Shown piece by piece: positions 53,109-63,098 of a stretch of 64,000 nt of DNA. Source of the stretch: Paraburkholderia aromaticivorans (GTDB lineage Bacteria > Pseudomonadota > Gammaproteobacteria > Burkholderiales > Burkholderiaceae); the NCBI RefSeq assembly GCF_002278075.1, contig NZ_CP022990.1, positions 1,984,001-2,048,000 on the forward strand. Reading direction: 5' to 3'. Both the position numbers and the translations under genes were made by a program. Below the pieces are notes generated by a model. The model had not been told where the DNA came from. It searched no databases and saw only the letters and a list, made by a program, of their open reading frames with translations. Positions within the stretch are counted from its first letter, which is position 1, and every line of letters starts with the position of its first letter.

Positions 53109-53387
53109 TTACCAGCCGCGGCCGTGATGCCGGTCCCAGCCGCGATGACGCCCATGATCGTGATGCCAGCGGCGTTCGCGGTAGTAGTCGTCCCGGTAGC
53201 CGTAACCGTAGGCAGGTTGCGGCGCGTACACGACTGGCGGTGGCGCATAGGCATAGACCGGCGGCGCTGCGTACACGGGCCCCGGCGTGTTGACGAACAC
53301 GCCGACGTCCACCCTGGCCGAGGCGGCAGTCGAGGCGCAGGCGGCGGCAAGGCCGAAGGCGGCGAAAACGATCGCGCGTGGGAACAT
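53109..53387 (-). CDS. Small exported Pro/Tyr- and His/Arg-rich protein
   Basis: A 92-residue protein from the ATG at 53387 (AGGAG). The signal peptide ends near ASTAASA. The mature part is a PPVYAYAPPPVVYAPQP stretch, then a C-terminal run rich in Arg, His, Tyr and Trp (YYRERRWHHDHGRHRGW). Many proteobacteria encode such small periplasmic proteins of unknown role; metal binding through the histidines is possible. Confidence 0.75.
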   Translation of the reverse strand: MFPRAIVFAAFGLAAACASTAASARVDVGVFVNTPGPVYAAPPVYAYAPPPVVYAPQPAYGYGYRDDYYRERRWHHDHGRHRGWDRHHGRGW

Positions 53388-53551
53388 GCTTGTCTCCTGT
53401 CGAAAGAGCCGGCTATTCGCTGTCGAATAGCTGACGGTCATATTACGAGACAGAAAGCAAGGCAGGTGCAACCAGTTGAAGGTGTGTGTAACAGCAGGTT
53501 ACCCGCCAGCCGCCGGTTGCGAGGGCGGCTGGCGGTTCAGCAGTCTTTGAC

Positions 53552-55282
53552 TCAGGCGCCGAGCGCGACCGTTTCGCCTGCCTCAACCGCCAGCAGTTGA
53601 TGGATCTGCGCAACCACGGCTGCGCCTTCTCCGACGGCCGCCGCCACCCGTTTAGTCGAACCGGCGCGTGCGTCGCCAATCGCGTACACGCCTTCGACCG
53701 TGGTGGCGAGATCGCAGACCGACGCTCCCTCGATGCTCGTGCCGGTGAGCACGAAGCCCTTGTCGTCGAGTTCCACGCCGCAGGTGCGCAGCCAGTCGGT
53801 ATTCGGGTCCGCGCCCGTGAAGAGGAACAGATGGCGCGTGTCGAAATGATCGGTGCCATCGGGCAACGGTTTCTTCAGGCTGACCGATGACAAGCCGCTT
53901 TCGTCGGCGTCCAGCCGGCCGATTTCCGAATTCGGATGCACGAACACATTCGGCAACGAGCGTATCCGGTCGATCAGATAGCGCGACATGGTGGCTTCGA
54001 AACCGCTGCGCCGGATCAGCACGTGGATCTTGGCTACATGTGTCGCCAGATAGACGATCGCCTGGCCGGCCGAGTTGCCGCCGCCCACCAGCACGATTTC
54101 CTGGCGCTTGCACAGCTTGGCTTCGACGGGCGACGCCCAGTAGTAGACCCCGCGCCCCTCGAAGCGGTCGAGCCCTTCGAGCGCCGGGCGCCGGTAGACC
54201 GCGCCGCTCGCGATCACAATGGCGCGCGCCGTGATATGCCCGCCGCACTTCAGTTCCAGCCTATGCGGCCGCTCCGCGCAATGCAGCGCCTTCACGTTGA
54301 CCGGAATCGCCACGTGCGCGCCGAATTTCTGCGCCTGCACGAATGCGCGGCCTGCCAGCGCCTGGCCGGAAATGCCGGTCGGAAAGCCGAGATAATTTTC
54401 GATTCGCGCACTCGCGCCCGCCTGGCCGCCCGGCGCACGGCTATCCAGCACGATCACCGACAGGCCTTCGGAGGCCGCGTACACCGCGGTGGCGAGCCCG
54501 GCCGGCCCGGCGCCGACGATCGCGACGTCGTACACATGCGCATCGTCGAGATCGGGCAGCAAGCCGAGGCAGGTGGCGAGTTCCGGCATGCTCGGATGAC
54601 GCAGCACCGAGCCGTCCGGGCAGATCACCAGCGGCATGTCTTCTTTTTGCGCGGCGAATTGCTCGATGAGACGCAATGCGTCTTCGTCGCGTTCGTCGAT
54701 CACGGAATGGGGATGGCCGTTGCGCGACAGAAAGCCTTGCAGCATGACGAGCCGCGCATCGCTGCTGTTGCCGATCAGGATCGGCCCGCCGGCGCCCTTT
54801 TCGATCAGCGACACGCGCCGCAGGATCAACGCGCGCATGATGCGCTCGCCGAGTTCCGCTTCGGCGACAATCAGCGCGCGCAGCCGTTCCGGCGGAATCA
54901 GCAATGCCTCCACCGAACTGAGCGCCATGCCGTTGACGAGCGCGGGCCGTCCCGACAATTGACCGACTTCGGCAAGAAAATGCCCGGCGCCGTGCTCGCC
55001 GATCAGGACTTCACGCCCAATGCCGTCGCGCTGATACACCTTCACGCGTCCTTCGAGCAGCACGAACATGCCGGGCCCGGTGTGCCCGGTCTCGAACAGC
55101 AGTTCGCCGGCCTTCCAGTGACCGATCTCGCCGAACCGGCGCAAGCGATCGATTTCCGCGCAGGTGAGCGCGGGGAACATCTGGTGCATGCGCGTCGAGA
55201 GAGACGAAAACGGCGCGTCGGCGACGACGGCCTGCTGTTGCCCTTCTGTGTGTTGTGTTTCAGCTTCTTGAGTCGAAAGCAT
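53552..55282 (-). CDS. Cyclic-nucleotide-binding-domain flavoprotein (thioredoxin-reductase-like)
   Basis: A 576-residue fusion. Residues of about 30-150 form a cNMP-binding barrel (GMFVLLEGRVKVY; FLAEVGQLSGRPAL). A short linker domain (about 165-240) is followed by a class II flavoprotein reductase (about 255-560) with GAGPAGLATAVYAASEG, the second Rossmann motif GGGNSAGQA and GVYAIGDARAG. The CxxC redox centre of thioredoxin reductases is absent: the corresponding site reads YYWASPVEA. It probably transfers electrons without a disulfide, as in ferredoxin-NADP reductase-like members. DedA-rhodanese lies directly upstream on the same strand. Confidence 0.87.
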   Translation of the reverse strand: MLSTQEAETQHTEGQQQAVVADAPFSSLSTRMHQMFPALTCAEIDRLRRFGEIGHWKAGELLFETGHTGPGMFVLLEGRVKVYQRDGIGREVLIGEHGAGHFLAEVGQLSGRPALVNGMALSSVEALLIPPERLRALIVAEAELGERIMRALILRRVSLIEKGAGGPILIGNSSDARLVMLQGFLSRNGHPHSVIDERDEDALRLIEQFAAQKEDMPLVICPDGSVLRHPSMPELATCLGLLPDLDDAHVYDVAIVGAGPAGLATAVYAASEGLSVIVLDSRAPGGQAGASARIENYLGFPTGISGQALAGRAFVQAQKFGAHVAIPVNVKALHCAERPHRLELKCGGHITARAIVIASGAVYRRPALEGLDRFEGRGVYYWASPVEAKLCKRQEIVLVGGGNSAGQAIVYLATHVAKIHVLIRRSGFEATMSRYLIDRIRSLPNVFVHPNSEIGRLDADESGLSSVSLKKPLPDGTDHFDTRHLFLFTGADPNTDWLRTCGVELDDKGFVLTGTSIEGASVCDLATTVEGVYAIGDARAGSTKRVAAAVGEGAAVVAQIHQLLAVEAGETVALGA

Positions 55283-55370
55283 TGAACCGCTCCTTCGTGT
55301 TCATTGACGGATCGAACGGAGGCGAAGCGGCGCGGCGCCCAATGGCGCACATGCGAATGCGCTGCTTGCG

Positions 55371-56363
55371 CTATACGGCCTTCGGCGCGACGTCGTCGAC
55401 CGCCACTTCGGGCGGCGGCATGTCGGGCAGCGAATCCACCGGCTTGCCCGAGTCGCGCCAGGCTTCCATGCCACCGCGCAGCGGCAGCACGTCGGAGAAG
55501 CCGGCTTCGTTCAATTGTTTGGCCATCCATGCCGCGGAAATCTCATTCGGGCATGAACAGTAGATCACCACCTTTTGATCGCGTGGATAGGTCGCGACGA
55601 TTTCGTCGAGTTGCCGCTCGTCGGCGAATTGCGAGCCCGGAATCACGAAAGGATCGAGCTTGCGCTTCTCGTGCGAACGGATGTCGAACAGCACCGGCGT
55701 CTTGCCGGCCTTCACGAGCGCGGCCAGTTCGTCCACCTCGATGCGCGCGGACGCAAGCTTCGCAATCAGCTGGCGCCGGCGCACCCAGCGATAGGCGGCA
55801 TACGCGAGCAGCAAAGCGACGGCAACCAGCGCGGCCGTGCGGCCCAGCCGACCGGCCAGCGCGAACAGCATGTCGATCTGCTTGGCGAACAACGCGCCGA
55901 TGATCAGGCCCGTGCCGGACCACAACGCGGCGCCGATACTGTCGTATGTGAGAAACGTGCGATAGCGCGTGCCCATGGCGCCCGCCATCGGAATCGACAC
56001 GATCGACAGTCCCGGCACGAACTTGGCCACGGCCAGCACGCGCACGCCCCAGCGGCCGAAAAAGCGTTCGGTCTTTTTCACACAGGTGTCACGCGAGAGC
56101 GACAGGCGGCAGATCGCTTTCAGCGTATTGCCACCGTACATCCGGCCGGCGAAATACCACGCGCTGTCGCCGATCAGCGTGGCGAAGATCGACAGGATCA
56201 GTACCGGCGCCAGCTGCGTGCCCACGGAGCCGGGATGCATGGCGGCCATCGCGCCGAACAGCACGAGCGACGGCATGGCCGGAACCGGCAGCCCGATGGA
56301 GGCGGCGAGCACGTTCACGAACACGAGCGCCGGCCCATATTGCTCGACGAGATCATGTAGCAT
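55371..56363 (-). CDS. DedA-family membrane protein fused to a rhodanese domain
   Basis: A 330-residue protein. The N-terminal about 210 residues are DedA-like (GLPVPAMPSLVLFGA; FFGRWGVRVLAVAKFVPGLSIVSIPMAGAMG), with five or six transmembrane segments. The C-terminal about 110 residues are a rhodanese domain with active-site Cys in VIYCSCPNE and a closing GGMEAWRDSG. DedA proteins act in lipid flipping and membrane energetics, rhodaneses in sulfur transfer. It is 88 bp from the flavoprotein gene in the same direction, so a joint redox or sulfur function is plausible. Confidence 0.9.
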   Translation of the reverse strand: MLHDLVEQYGPALVFVNVLAASIGLPVPAMPSLVLFGAMAAMHPGSVGTQLAPVLILSIFATLIGDSAWYFAGRMYGGNTLKAICRLSLSRDTCVKKTERFFGRWGVRVLAVAKFVPGLSIVSIPMAGAMGTRYRTFLTYDSIGAALWSGTGLIIGALFAKQIDMLFALAGRLGRTAALVAVALLLAYAAYRWVRRRQLIAKLASARIEVDELAALVKAGKTPVLFDIRSHEKRKLDPFVIPGSQFADERQLDEIVATYPRDQKVVIYCSCPNEISAAWMAKQLNEAGFSDVLPLRGGMEAWRDSGKPVDSLPDMPPPEVAVDDVAPKAV

Positions 56364-56703
56364 CGGCTTACATCCGCGGCCCTTTCGGGTGCGGCGCTGG
56401 TAGGGAATGCAAAAGGAGAATGCAAGAATTATGGACGCATTTTCGAGACGTGGAAACGCCTTGAAAGAACGCCCGTTATTCGGGCTTTGAACGCGCTATC
56501 GCAGGCACACTGAATTGTTATGGAGGCGCATTAGGCGCGCGATTCGAACAAAGTGGAAAGGCCTGATTTTAGCGCCGCATGCTGAAGCGGAAATAATGCC
56601 CGATTAACGTCTGCGGACGTGCTGTCCGCAAGCAATGAAATACCGGCGGGGCCAACGCGTTACGCGGCATGCGCACGCAAGTGCGCACGCCGCGCGACGT
56701 CGT
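56364..56703. other. Intergenic region without recognised features
   Basis: A 340-bp, lower-G+C gap that should contain the promoter of the DedA-rhodanese gene. No gene, repeat or clear hairpin was recognised. Confidence 0.4.
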
Positions 56704-56955
56704 TCATTGACGATGATTGTGCTGTTCGCCCGGCAATTCGGCGCCGTGCGCGCGAATCGCGGCTATCAGTTCGGCGGGCGTGATTTCGTAGCGCACTTCG
56801 CGGTGTATGCCTGGCTTGCGCTCATCGACTTCGATCAAAAGAATGCCTTTGCCGTCTTCTGTCGATTCGAGGCGCAGCGAGCGGAGTTCGCGCGCCGTTG
56901 CGTCGTCGTATTCGGTGAGCAGGGCCATTGACCCGGAGGACCCGGTAGTGCGCAT
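56704..56955 (-). CDS. Small hypothetical protein
   Basis: An 83-residue cytosolic protein starting MRTTGSSGSMALLTEYDD at 56955 with AAGGAC upstream. It reads as a small alpha/beta domain (ELRSLRLESTEDGKGILLIEV; YEITPAELIAAIRAHG) and ends in a His-rich tail (EQHNHRQ). No family recognised. Confidence 0.6.
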   Translation of the reverse strand: MRTTGSSGSMALLTEYDDATARELRSLRLESTEDGKGILLIEVDERKPGIHREVRYEITPAELIAAIRAHGAELPGEQHNHRQ

Positions 56956-57517
56956 CGAAGTTGTCCTTGTTCCGTTGTTGATCGAACCATTGTACGGGCA
57001 GGAAAGTGTGGCGTCTGTCGCGCCACGGTCACGCCGCACGGATTTGCCCCGTTCAGTTGCACGCATGCCATATACCGCCGGATGCGTTGACTGGCGCGGT
57101 CCGCCGGGCAATGCGTGTTGTGACCTCCCGCCGTGGCAACCAGTTTAACGCGACTCCCGGCAACGACAGATGCATTTTTCGTGCCCCGAGGCGGTGCGCT
57201 TCTTCTCGATGACTGTCACGCTGTTGACGCGTGCGCCGGTTAGGAGAAACAGTCAAGCCCGCGCCGGTCGCTCCGCGCGAGTGCATCCCCAAGGCGCGGT
57301 TGCGCACCGATAGGGCAAGTCGATGTCGAAAATGGTGAGGCCTTCGCCGCGCGAGCGATCAACGGTATCGGCAAAAAAATAGCCCGTCCGTGAGAGGGAC
57401 GGGCCGCTAAACGCCGTTGTTACTTGGGTCAGCCTGCCCTTACAACCTGTTGGGCGCTGACGGTTCCATCCTGCTGCGCCAATACCGGGCTGTCGAGGTG
57501 GGAGTAACGCCGATCTA
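56956..57517. other. Intergenic region ending in a strong terminator
   Basis: A 560-bp gap. Apart from the hairpin at 57372-57404 no feature was recognised, and short open frames on both strands look spurious. Confidence 0.5.
57372..57404 (-). terminator. Rho-independent terminator of the Aer-like receptor gene
   Basis: GCCCGTCC (57382-57389) and GGACGGGC (57397-57404) form an 8-bp G+C stem with a 7-base loop. On the minus strand the stem is followed by TATTTTTTT. It lies about 115 bp beyond the stop of the receptor gene. Confidence 0.88.
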
Positions 57518-59221
57518 TCAGACCATTGTGGCTTCGTCCTGCTCGAGAACGTGTGCAGTGGCGGGCGCGCTATGTCGGTCGACGGCGTCTGCCACGGTTT
57601 GCGCAGCGTCAGGCGTGAACGCCTGACGGCGTTTCGTGCTGGTGACGCGTTGTGCGGGCGCGGCCTGCGCGATGGTGAACAGGCGCACCGCTTCGTCCAG
57701 CACGTCGGCCTGTTCCGCGAGACGCTGCGCGGTGGCCGCCGCCTGCTCGACGAGCGTCGCATTCTGCTGCGTGGCGCCGTCCAGATGCGAGACCGCCTGA
57801 TTGACCTGGCGAATCCCTTCCGCCTGTTCGTTGCTGGCATTGGCCACCTCGACGATGATCGACGACACGCGGCCCACCGCTTCGTCGATCACGCGCATTT
57901 GCGAGGTTGTGCGTGCAACCAGTTCGGTGCCCGCGGCGACTTCGGTCGTACTCGCTTCGACCACCGACTTGATTTCCTTCGACGACGCCGCGCAGCGTTG
58001 CGCCAGCATACGCACTTCGCTCGCGACCACGGCGAACGAACGGCCGGCTTCGCCCGCGCGCGCGGCTTCGACCGCCGCATTCAGCGCAAGGATATTGGTC
58101 TGGAACGCAATGCCGTCGATCACGCTGGTAATGTCCGCGATACGCCGCGACGCCGCCGTGATGCCGGCCATGGTTTGCTCGACCTGGCCCGCGATCTTGC
58201 CGCCCACCGCTGCCGCGGCCTGTGCGTCCCTGGCCAGATCGAGCGCGCGCACGGTGGCGTCGGCGTTGGCCTGCACGGTCGTGGTCAGCTGTTCCATGGT
58301 GGCGGCGGTTTCCTCGAGCGAGGCCGCCTGCAACTCCGTGCGCCGCGCGAGATCGACATTGCCGCTGGAAATCTCGCGCGCGTTGTCGAGCATGCCGGTG
58401 ATCTGCGCGCGCACGTCGTAGACGATCGCCGCAAGATTCGCCTTCAACTGATTCAGTGCCTGGAGCACTTCGCCGAGGTCGTCATGGCGCACGATCTGCA
58501 GATCGGCGGTCAGATCACCCGCGGCGAGGCGCGTAGCGAATCCCGACATGTCGGCGATCGGCGCGGCGAGTTGCCGCTTCAACAACTGCCACGACACGGC
58601 GCTGACCGCCGTGGTGACGCCGAACGCAATCCAGAACGGCACAGGCGGCGCGCCTTCCCACGCGACCAGGCCGGTCACCAGCAGCGCCAGCGACGTGATC
58701 GCGTAGCCGGCCGCCGCACGCGTGGCGACAGGCAGGCGCATCAGCGCCTGCAGACGCCCCAGCAGGCCGGTTCGCACCACCACGCCGCGGCGCAGCTTGA
58801 CGCCGCGCGCCTCGCCCGCGCGCATGCGCGCGTACAGCGCCTCGGCGGCGCGCACCGCGTCGCGTTCCGGCTTCACGCGCACACTCAGATAGCCGACCAC
58901 CGTACCTTTCTCGACCACCGGTGTGACGTTGGCATGCACCCAGTAGTGATCGCCGTTCTTGCGGCGATTCTTGACGAGCGCGGTCCATGGGCGGCCGTCG
59001 CGGATCGTCGCCCACATGTCGGCGAAGGCATCGCGCGGCATGTCCGGATGACGGATCAGGTTGTGCGGCTGGCCAATCAACTCGTCGCGCGTAAAGCCCG
59101 AGACGGCGATGAAGGCGGGATTGCAATACTGGATGCGGCCAGTCAGGTCGGTCGCGGAGACAAGCATGTCTGACGAAGGGAATTCGTACTCGTGCCCGGT
59201 GACAGGCTGGTTATTGCGCAT
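57518..59221 (-). CDS. Aer-like PAS-domain chemoreceptor
   Basis: A 567-residue protein from the ATG at 59221 (AAGGAAA ribosome site). A PAS domain at about residues 10-115 ([26 protein letters not shown] reads across it) is close to E. coli Aer. Two transmembrane segments follow at about 170-210, then HAMP (about 215-265) and the long chemoreceptor coiled coil with the conserved tip ([20 protein letters not shown]). It would sense redox or energy state through FAD and signal to CheA. The C-terminus has no NWETF-type CheR tether. It is divergent from the hybrid kinase. Confidence 0.92.
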   Translation of the reverse strand: MRNNQPVTGHEYEFPSSDMLVSATDLTGRIQYCNPAFIAVSGFTRDELIGQPHNLIRHPDMPRDAFADMWATIRDGRPWTALVKNRRKNGDHYWVHANVTPVVEKGTVVGYLSVRVKPERDAVRAAEALYARMRAGEARGVKLRRGVVVRTGLLGRLQALMRLPVATRAAAGYAITSLALLVTGLVAWEGAPPVPFWIAFGVTTAVSAVSWQLLKRQLAAPIADMSGFATRLAAGDLTADLQIVRHDDLGEVLQALNQLKANLAAIVYDVRAQITGMLDNAREISSGNVDLARRTELQAASLEETAATMEQLTTTVQANADATVRALDLARDAQAAAAVGGKIAGQVEQTMAGITAASRRIADITSVIDGIAFQTNILALNAAVEAARAGEAGRSFAVVASEVRMLAQRCAASSKEIKSVVEASTTEVAAGTELVARTTSQMRVIDEAVGRVSSIIVEVANASNEQAEGIRQVNQAVSHLDGATQQNATLVEQAAATAQRLAEQADVLDEAVRLFTIAQAAPAQRVTSTKRRQAFTPDAAQTVADAVDRHSAPATAHVLEQDEATMV

Positions 59222-59524
59222 GGCTTTCCTTGCTGGTGCTGACGCGCACGTGCGCGCGCTGCTGCTTACTTGGTCGCAAGGCATAACGGCAATTAACCCC
59301 GAGGTCTTGAGGGTTCCCCACTAAACCGCTCAGGTTTAGCGAGGGGCCAGCCGTTAATGCAAGGTTGTCTGATGTGTGCCGGGGGCGGGGCATGAAACGG
59401 TGCCGGATGCGTCGCGCGATACCTTCAAAAGGGCTACACTGCGCCCGTACAAGGCCTGCAGACGTAGTTCGTCCCTCGATTTCGCAGTGGTCTGCCTGCA
59501 CGAATCCGCTACTCCAGCGAGCTG
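59222..59524. other. Divergent promoter region with a stem-loop
   Basis: A 303-bp gap between the receptor and the hybrid kinase. At 59316-59346, CCCC-A-CTAAACC pairs with GGTTTAG-CGA-GGGG around GCTCA. The dyad could be an operator or leader structure. No gene. Confidence 0.45.
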
Positions 59525-62500
59525 ATGCAGAAGATCCTCGACCGCACCCAAGAGTCCCTGGCGCTGGCTTTCGCCACCCTCGCGCAGAACGCGAAGCGCC
59601 AACAGCGGGTTTATCTGGCGACGATCGGTTCGCTGATGCTGATCGTGGTGATCTTCGCACTCGTGGTGGCCGTGGTTGCCGGGCTCGCGCAACTCGACTA
59701 TCGCCGCACGTTCGCGTCGCAGAATGCGACCGACATCTCCCTTCTCCTGCATCAGGAGGAGTCGTTCTCGCGACGCGTCGAGCTCACGTTCGACTATTAC
59801 TACACCGCTGCCCAGGTGCGCAGCGCGCCGGATGCGATTCAGCAGTCGATCCGCCGGAGCGGCACGGTGCGCGGCGAGGTGGACAGGATCGATGCCGGCT
59901 TCGATATGCTGGTCGGCGAAGCCACCACGGCTGCGTGGGGGCCGCAACTAGGCGAGAAGCTTGGCCGCCTCTACGAAGCGTCGCAATCGACACTTGCCAC
60001 GCAGCAGGCGTTCGAGTTGCAGCAACGCGCGACGCTGATCGGGCTGAAGGAAGACTATGCGGTGATTCTGCCTTCGCTGCCGCGGTCGGTGGCGGGACAA
60101 GCCGCGGCAGTGAACCTGCCGGCGACGCCCCAGCAGCAGCTGGCCGTCGTCAGGACGCTGCGCGAGACGCTGGAGCGCCAGCTCGAGGCGCAAACCGGCA
60201 AGCGTCTGCCGGGCAAGGGCGAGCGCGTCTGGCTCGGTCCGTATCTCGATCCGTTGGAGAACGTGCCGGTGATCTCGGCGGTGAGCGTCTACTACGACGG
60301 CGACACGCCCACCACGCTGATCAGCATGAACATTCCGCTCGACGTGCTCGCGAAACGCATCGCGCCACCGCGCAACGAGGGCACGATATTGCTGATGGCC
60401 GCGGACCGACGCATTATCGTGTCCTCGAAACCGCTCAGCGCGTCCACCGAAAAAATGCTGCAACGGACGGTGGCCGCGACGCCGTCGCACGTGTTTCATT
60501 ACGGGCGTGAAGGCGTGATCTTTCATGAGCCGCTGAAGCCGGGGTTCGGCTTTCTGGTCGGCTATATGCGCTGGGGCGCGCTTGCCGCCGCGCTCGGCTG
60601 GCAGCTCGCGGTGATCGGCGGCCTCGCGGCGTTGATCCTGCTGGCGGTCGCGCTGACGGCACGCTATTTCGGCTTTCGGCTGTTGCGCAATGCGTTCGCC
60701 GAAACTTCGCGCTCACTGGAAAGTGAAACCATCAATCACGTGCTGGTCAGTGCGACGCCGGTGGGACTGTGCGTCGTTCGCCAAAGCGACTATTCCGTTC
60801 TGACCGTCAACGCGCTGGCCGCGGAGTTGCTGAGTGTCGAACCGGGTAGCAACCGCTTGCCGCCGCATATCGTGAGCGAGTTCCTCACCCAGACGCCGGA
60901 CAAACCTTCGGCTGCGGCGATTGCACGGATCGCCACTTTCGTCGTGGCCGCACAGCCGCAACCGCAACCGCAGCCGCAACCGCAGCCGCAGCCGCAACCG
61001 CAACCGCAACCGCAGCCGCCGGCTTCACCGACGTCGGAGGAAGGCGCCATGCCCGCGCGGTTTTTGCAGTTTACCTACGCGCCAGCCCGGTACGCCGGTG
61101 AGAACGTGCTGTTCTGCGCGCTTCTCGACGTGACCGCCCAGACCCTGCTCGAACAGCAATTGCGGCACGCGCAGCAGGCTTCCGACGCCATGATGCGTGC
61201 GCGCACGAATTTCTTCGCGGCGATGAGCCACGAAATCCGCACGCCGTTAAACGCGCTGCTCGGCAATCTCGAACTGTTCGCGCGTACACCTGGTCTCGAG
61301 GCGCATTCGCAGCGGCTTGCGACTTTGGGCGTCGCATCCGATGCGCTGCGCCGTGTCGTCAACGACATTCTCGACTTCTCGAAGATCGATGCCGGCGAAA
61401 TGCTGCTCGCCAACGACGCCTTCCGGCCCATCGACGAATTTGAGAACATCTCGTTTTCGCACGCGCCGATGCGCGGAGACCGCCCGATTCGTTTCTATGC
61501 ACTGCTTTCGCCAACGCTCGACTGCACCGTGATCGGCGATCGCATGCGAATCGCGCAAGTCGTCAACAACCTGTTGAGCAACGCGTTCAAATTTACGTCC
61601 ACCGGCAAGATCACGCTGTATGCGGAAGTGAAGGACGATCCGCAGGGCCACCCGACGCTCATTTGCAAGGTGTCGGACTCCGGCGCCGGCATGAGCGAGG
61701 AGCTTCTGAGCCGTCTGTTCAAGCCGTTCGTGCAAGGCGAGCTGGGCACCTCGCGTGGCACTGGCGGCACGGGGCTGGGGCTGGTGATCTGCGCGCGCCT
61801 GTGCGAATTGATGGGCGGCCGGATCTCCGCCGAAAGCGTGCCGGGTGTAGGCAGCGTGTTTCACATGTCGGTTCCGCTGGTCGCGGTGTCCGCCGATCAG
61901 CGCACGCCGGCGACGCGACCCGCGCCTCGCGGGACGGCGCTCGCGTTGTGCTCGGAGCAGCAAGCCGGAGAGTTTCTGGACGGCTGGCTTCAGCGAGCCG
62001 GTTGGTCGAGTCACACGGTGGCCTCGCTGGCGAGCGCGCAGGCATGGTTGAAAGCGAATCGCCCCGCAGTGCTGATCGTGTCCGGTGAATATGATCTGGA
62101 AGCGATCGCCACGTTGCGCGCGTTGCAGGGGGTCGGCACCGTGTGGATCACGAGCGGTGGCCCGACGCGGCCGGAAGCGCGCGGCCAGGCCGTGCTCGAA
62201 GTGAGTGAATTCAGCCGGACCGCGTGTTTGACGGCGATCGAGCTGGCAGTCGAAGGCACCTGCGCCGCGCGCGACGAAGCATCCGCGCCCGTCGCCGCCG
62301 TGGCCCCTGCTGTCGAGATCGATCCGGCGTTGCTGGGGCTTGCGGTCCTCGTCGCGGAAGACAATCCCCTGATCCAGAACCTGATCGCCGAGCAGCTGGC
62401 GGAACTCGGCTGCGTGCCCACGATTGCCGCGGACGGCAAGCAGGCGCTGGCGTTATTCGAGCGGGCTCCCTTCGAGGTGGTGCTGACCGACATTCATATG

Positions 62501-63076
62501 CCGGTGATGGACGGCCACGAACTGCTGGCGGCATTGCGCGCGCGGCACGCGGCGCTGCCGGTGCTGGCTTTCAGCGCCGTGGCCGAAGAGCAGCAGGCTC
62601 AAAGCTGGCATGAGCGCGGCTTCACCGGGTACGTCTCCAAGCCGGCGTCATTGAGCGAATTGCAGGCGGCTTTGCTGGCGGTGGTGCCAGCGCAGGTGCG
62701 GGCGGCTCACCCTAAGGCGGCATCGGCATCGGCATCGGCCGACTCCACGGCGCCCGTCGCCAACGCAGCGAGCACGCTCAGCGCGCACGACAAAGCACGC
62801 TACACGGCGATGCTGAGGGATCATTTGCAGAAAGATCTGCCCAGGCTGCTTGCCATCGTCGAAGCAGAAGATGTGCGGGCGTTGGCCGGCTGGGCGCATA
62901 GCGCGAGCGGTGCGTTTGTGGTCGTGCAGGAACTACGGTTTTTCGAAGCATGCCGGCAGTTGCAACGGCTATGCGCGGACAACAGCCGTTGGACAACGGA
63001 GATGGACGAACGGGCCATCTCGCTGCACGAAGCGATATCCGACCACTTTGGGCTCGACGAGCAACCGGCGCGTTGA
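59525..63076 (+). CDS. Hybrid sensor histidine kinase (HisKA, ATPase, receiver, Hpt)
   Basis: A 1183-residue membrane kinase. TM1 (about 37-60) and TM2 (about 355-378) enclose a periplasmic sensor of about 290 residues. A PAS-like region follows (about 405-470), then a Gln-Pro repeat linker (about 477-499). HisKA has His569 (MSHEIRTPLN); the ATPase domain has NNLLSNAFKFT, DSGAGM and GGTGLGL. A degenerate receiver-like segment (about 800-890) precedes the true receiver with Asp989 (LTDIHMPVMDG), and a C-terminal Hpt domain has His1125 (GWAHSASGAF). The overall plan is BvgS-like. No response-regulator gene is adjacent. Confidence 0.9.
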   Translation: MQKILDRTQESLALAFATLAQNAKRQQRVYLATIGSLMLIVVIFALVVAVVAGLAQLDYRRTFASQNATDISLLLHQEESFSRRVELTFDYYYTAAQVRSAPDAIQQSIRRSGTVRGEVDRIDAGFDMLVGEATTAAWGPQLGEKLGRLYEASQSTLATQQAFELQQRATLIGLKEDYAVILPSLPRSVAGQAAAVNLPATPQQQLAVVRTLRETLERQLEAQTGKRLPGKGERVWLGPYLDPLENVPVISAVSVYYDGDTPTTLISMNIPLDVLAKRIAPPRNEGTILLMAADRRIIVSSKPLSASTEKMLQRTVAATPSHVFHYGREGVIFHEPLKPGFGFLVGYMRWGALAAALGWQLAVIGGLAALILLAVALTARYFGFRLLRNAFAETSRSLESETINHVLVSATPVGLCVVRQSDYSVLTVNALAAELLSVEPGSNRLPPHIVSEFLTQTPDKPSAAAIARIATFVVAAQPQPQPQPQPQPQPQPQPQPQPPASPTSEEGAMPARFLQFTYAPARYAGENVLFCALLDVTAQTLLEQQLRHAQQASDAMMRARTNFFAAMSHEIRTPLNALLGNLELFARTPGLEAHSQRLATLGVASDALRRVVNDILDFSKIDAGEMLLANDAFRPIDEFENISFSHAPMRGDRPIRFYALLSPTLDCTVIGDRMRIAQVVNNLLSNAFKFTSTGKITLYAEVKDDPQGHPTLICKVSDSGAGMSEELLSRLFKPFVQGELGTSRGTGGTGLGLVICARLCELMGGRISAESVPGVGSVFHMSVPLVAVSADQRTPATRPAPRGTALALCSEQQAGEFLDGWLQRAGWSSHTVASLASAQAWLKANRPAVLIVSGEYDLEAIATLRALQGVGTVWITSGGPTRPEARGQAVLEVSEFSRTACLTAIELAVEGTCAARDEASAPVAAVAPAVEIDPALLGLAVLVAEDNPLIQNLIAEQLAELGCVPTIAADGKQALALFERAPFEVVLTDIHMPVMDGHELLAALRARHAALPVLAFSAVAEEQQAQSWHERGFTGYVSKPASLSELQAALLAVVPAQVRAAHPKAASASASADSTAPVANAASTLSAHDKARYTAMLRDHLQKDLPRLLAIVEAEDVRALAGWAHSASGAFVVVQELRFFEACRQLQRLCADNSRWTTEMDERAISLHEAISDHFGLDEQPAR
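60953..61019 (+). repeat. CCGCAA/CCGCAG hexanucleotide repeat coding for (Gln-Pro)n
   Basis: About eleven 6-bp units run in frame through the hybrid kinase gene and encode a Gln-Pro linker between the PAS-like and HisKA regions. Unit number could vary by slippage in steps that keep the frame. Confidence 0.85.
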
Positions 63077-63098
63077 GTGGCCGATCGCTCCTGCGGCA

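Noticed and set aside
60953..61019. Satellite or CRISPR-like repeat
   Set aside because: It is an in-frame 6-bp coding repeat giving a Gln-Pro linker.
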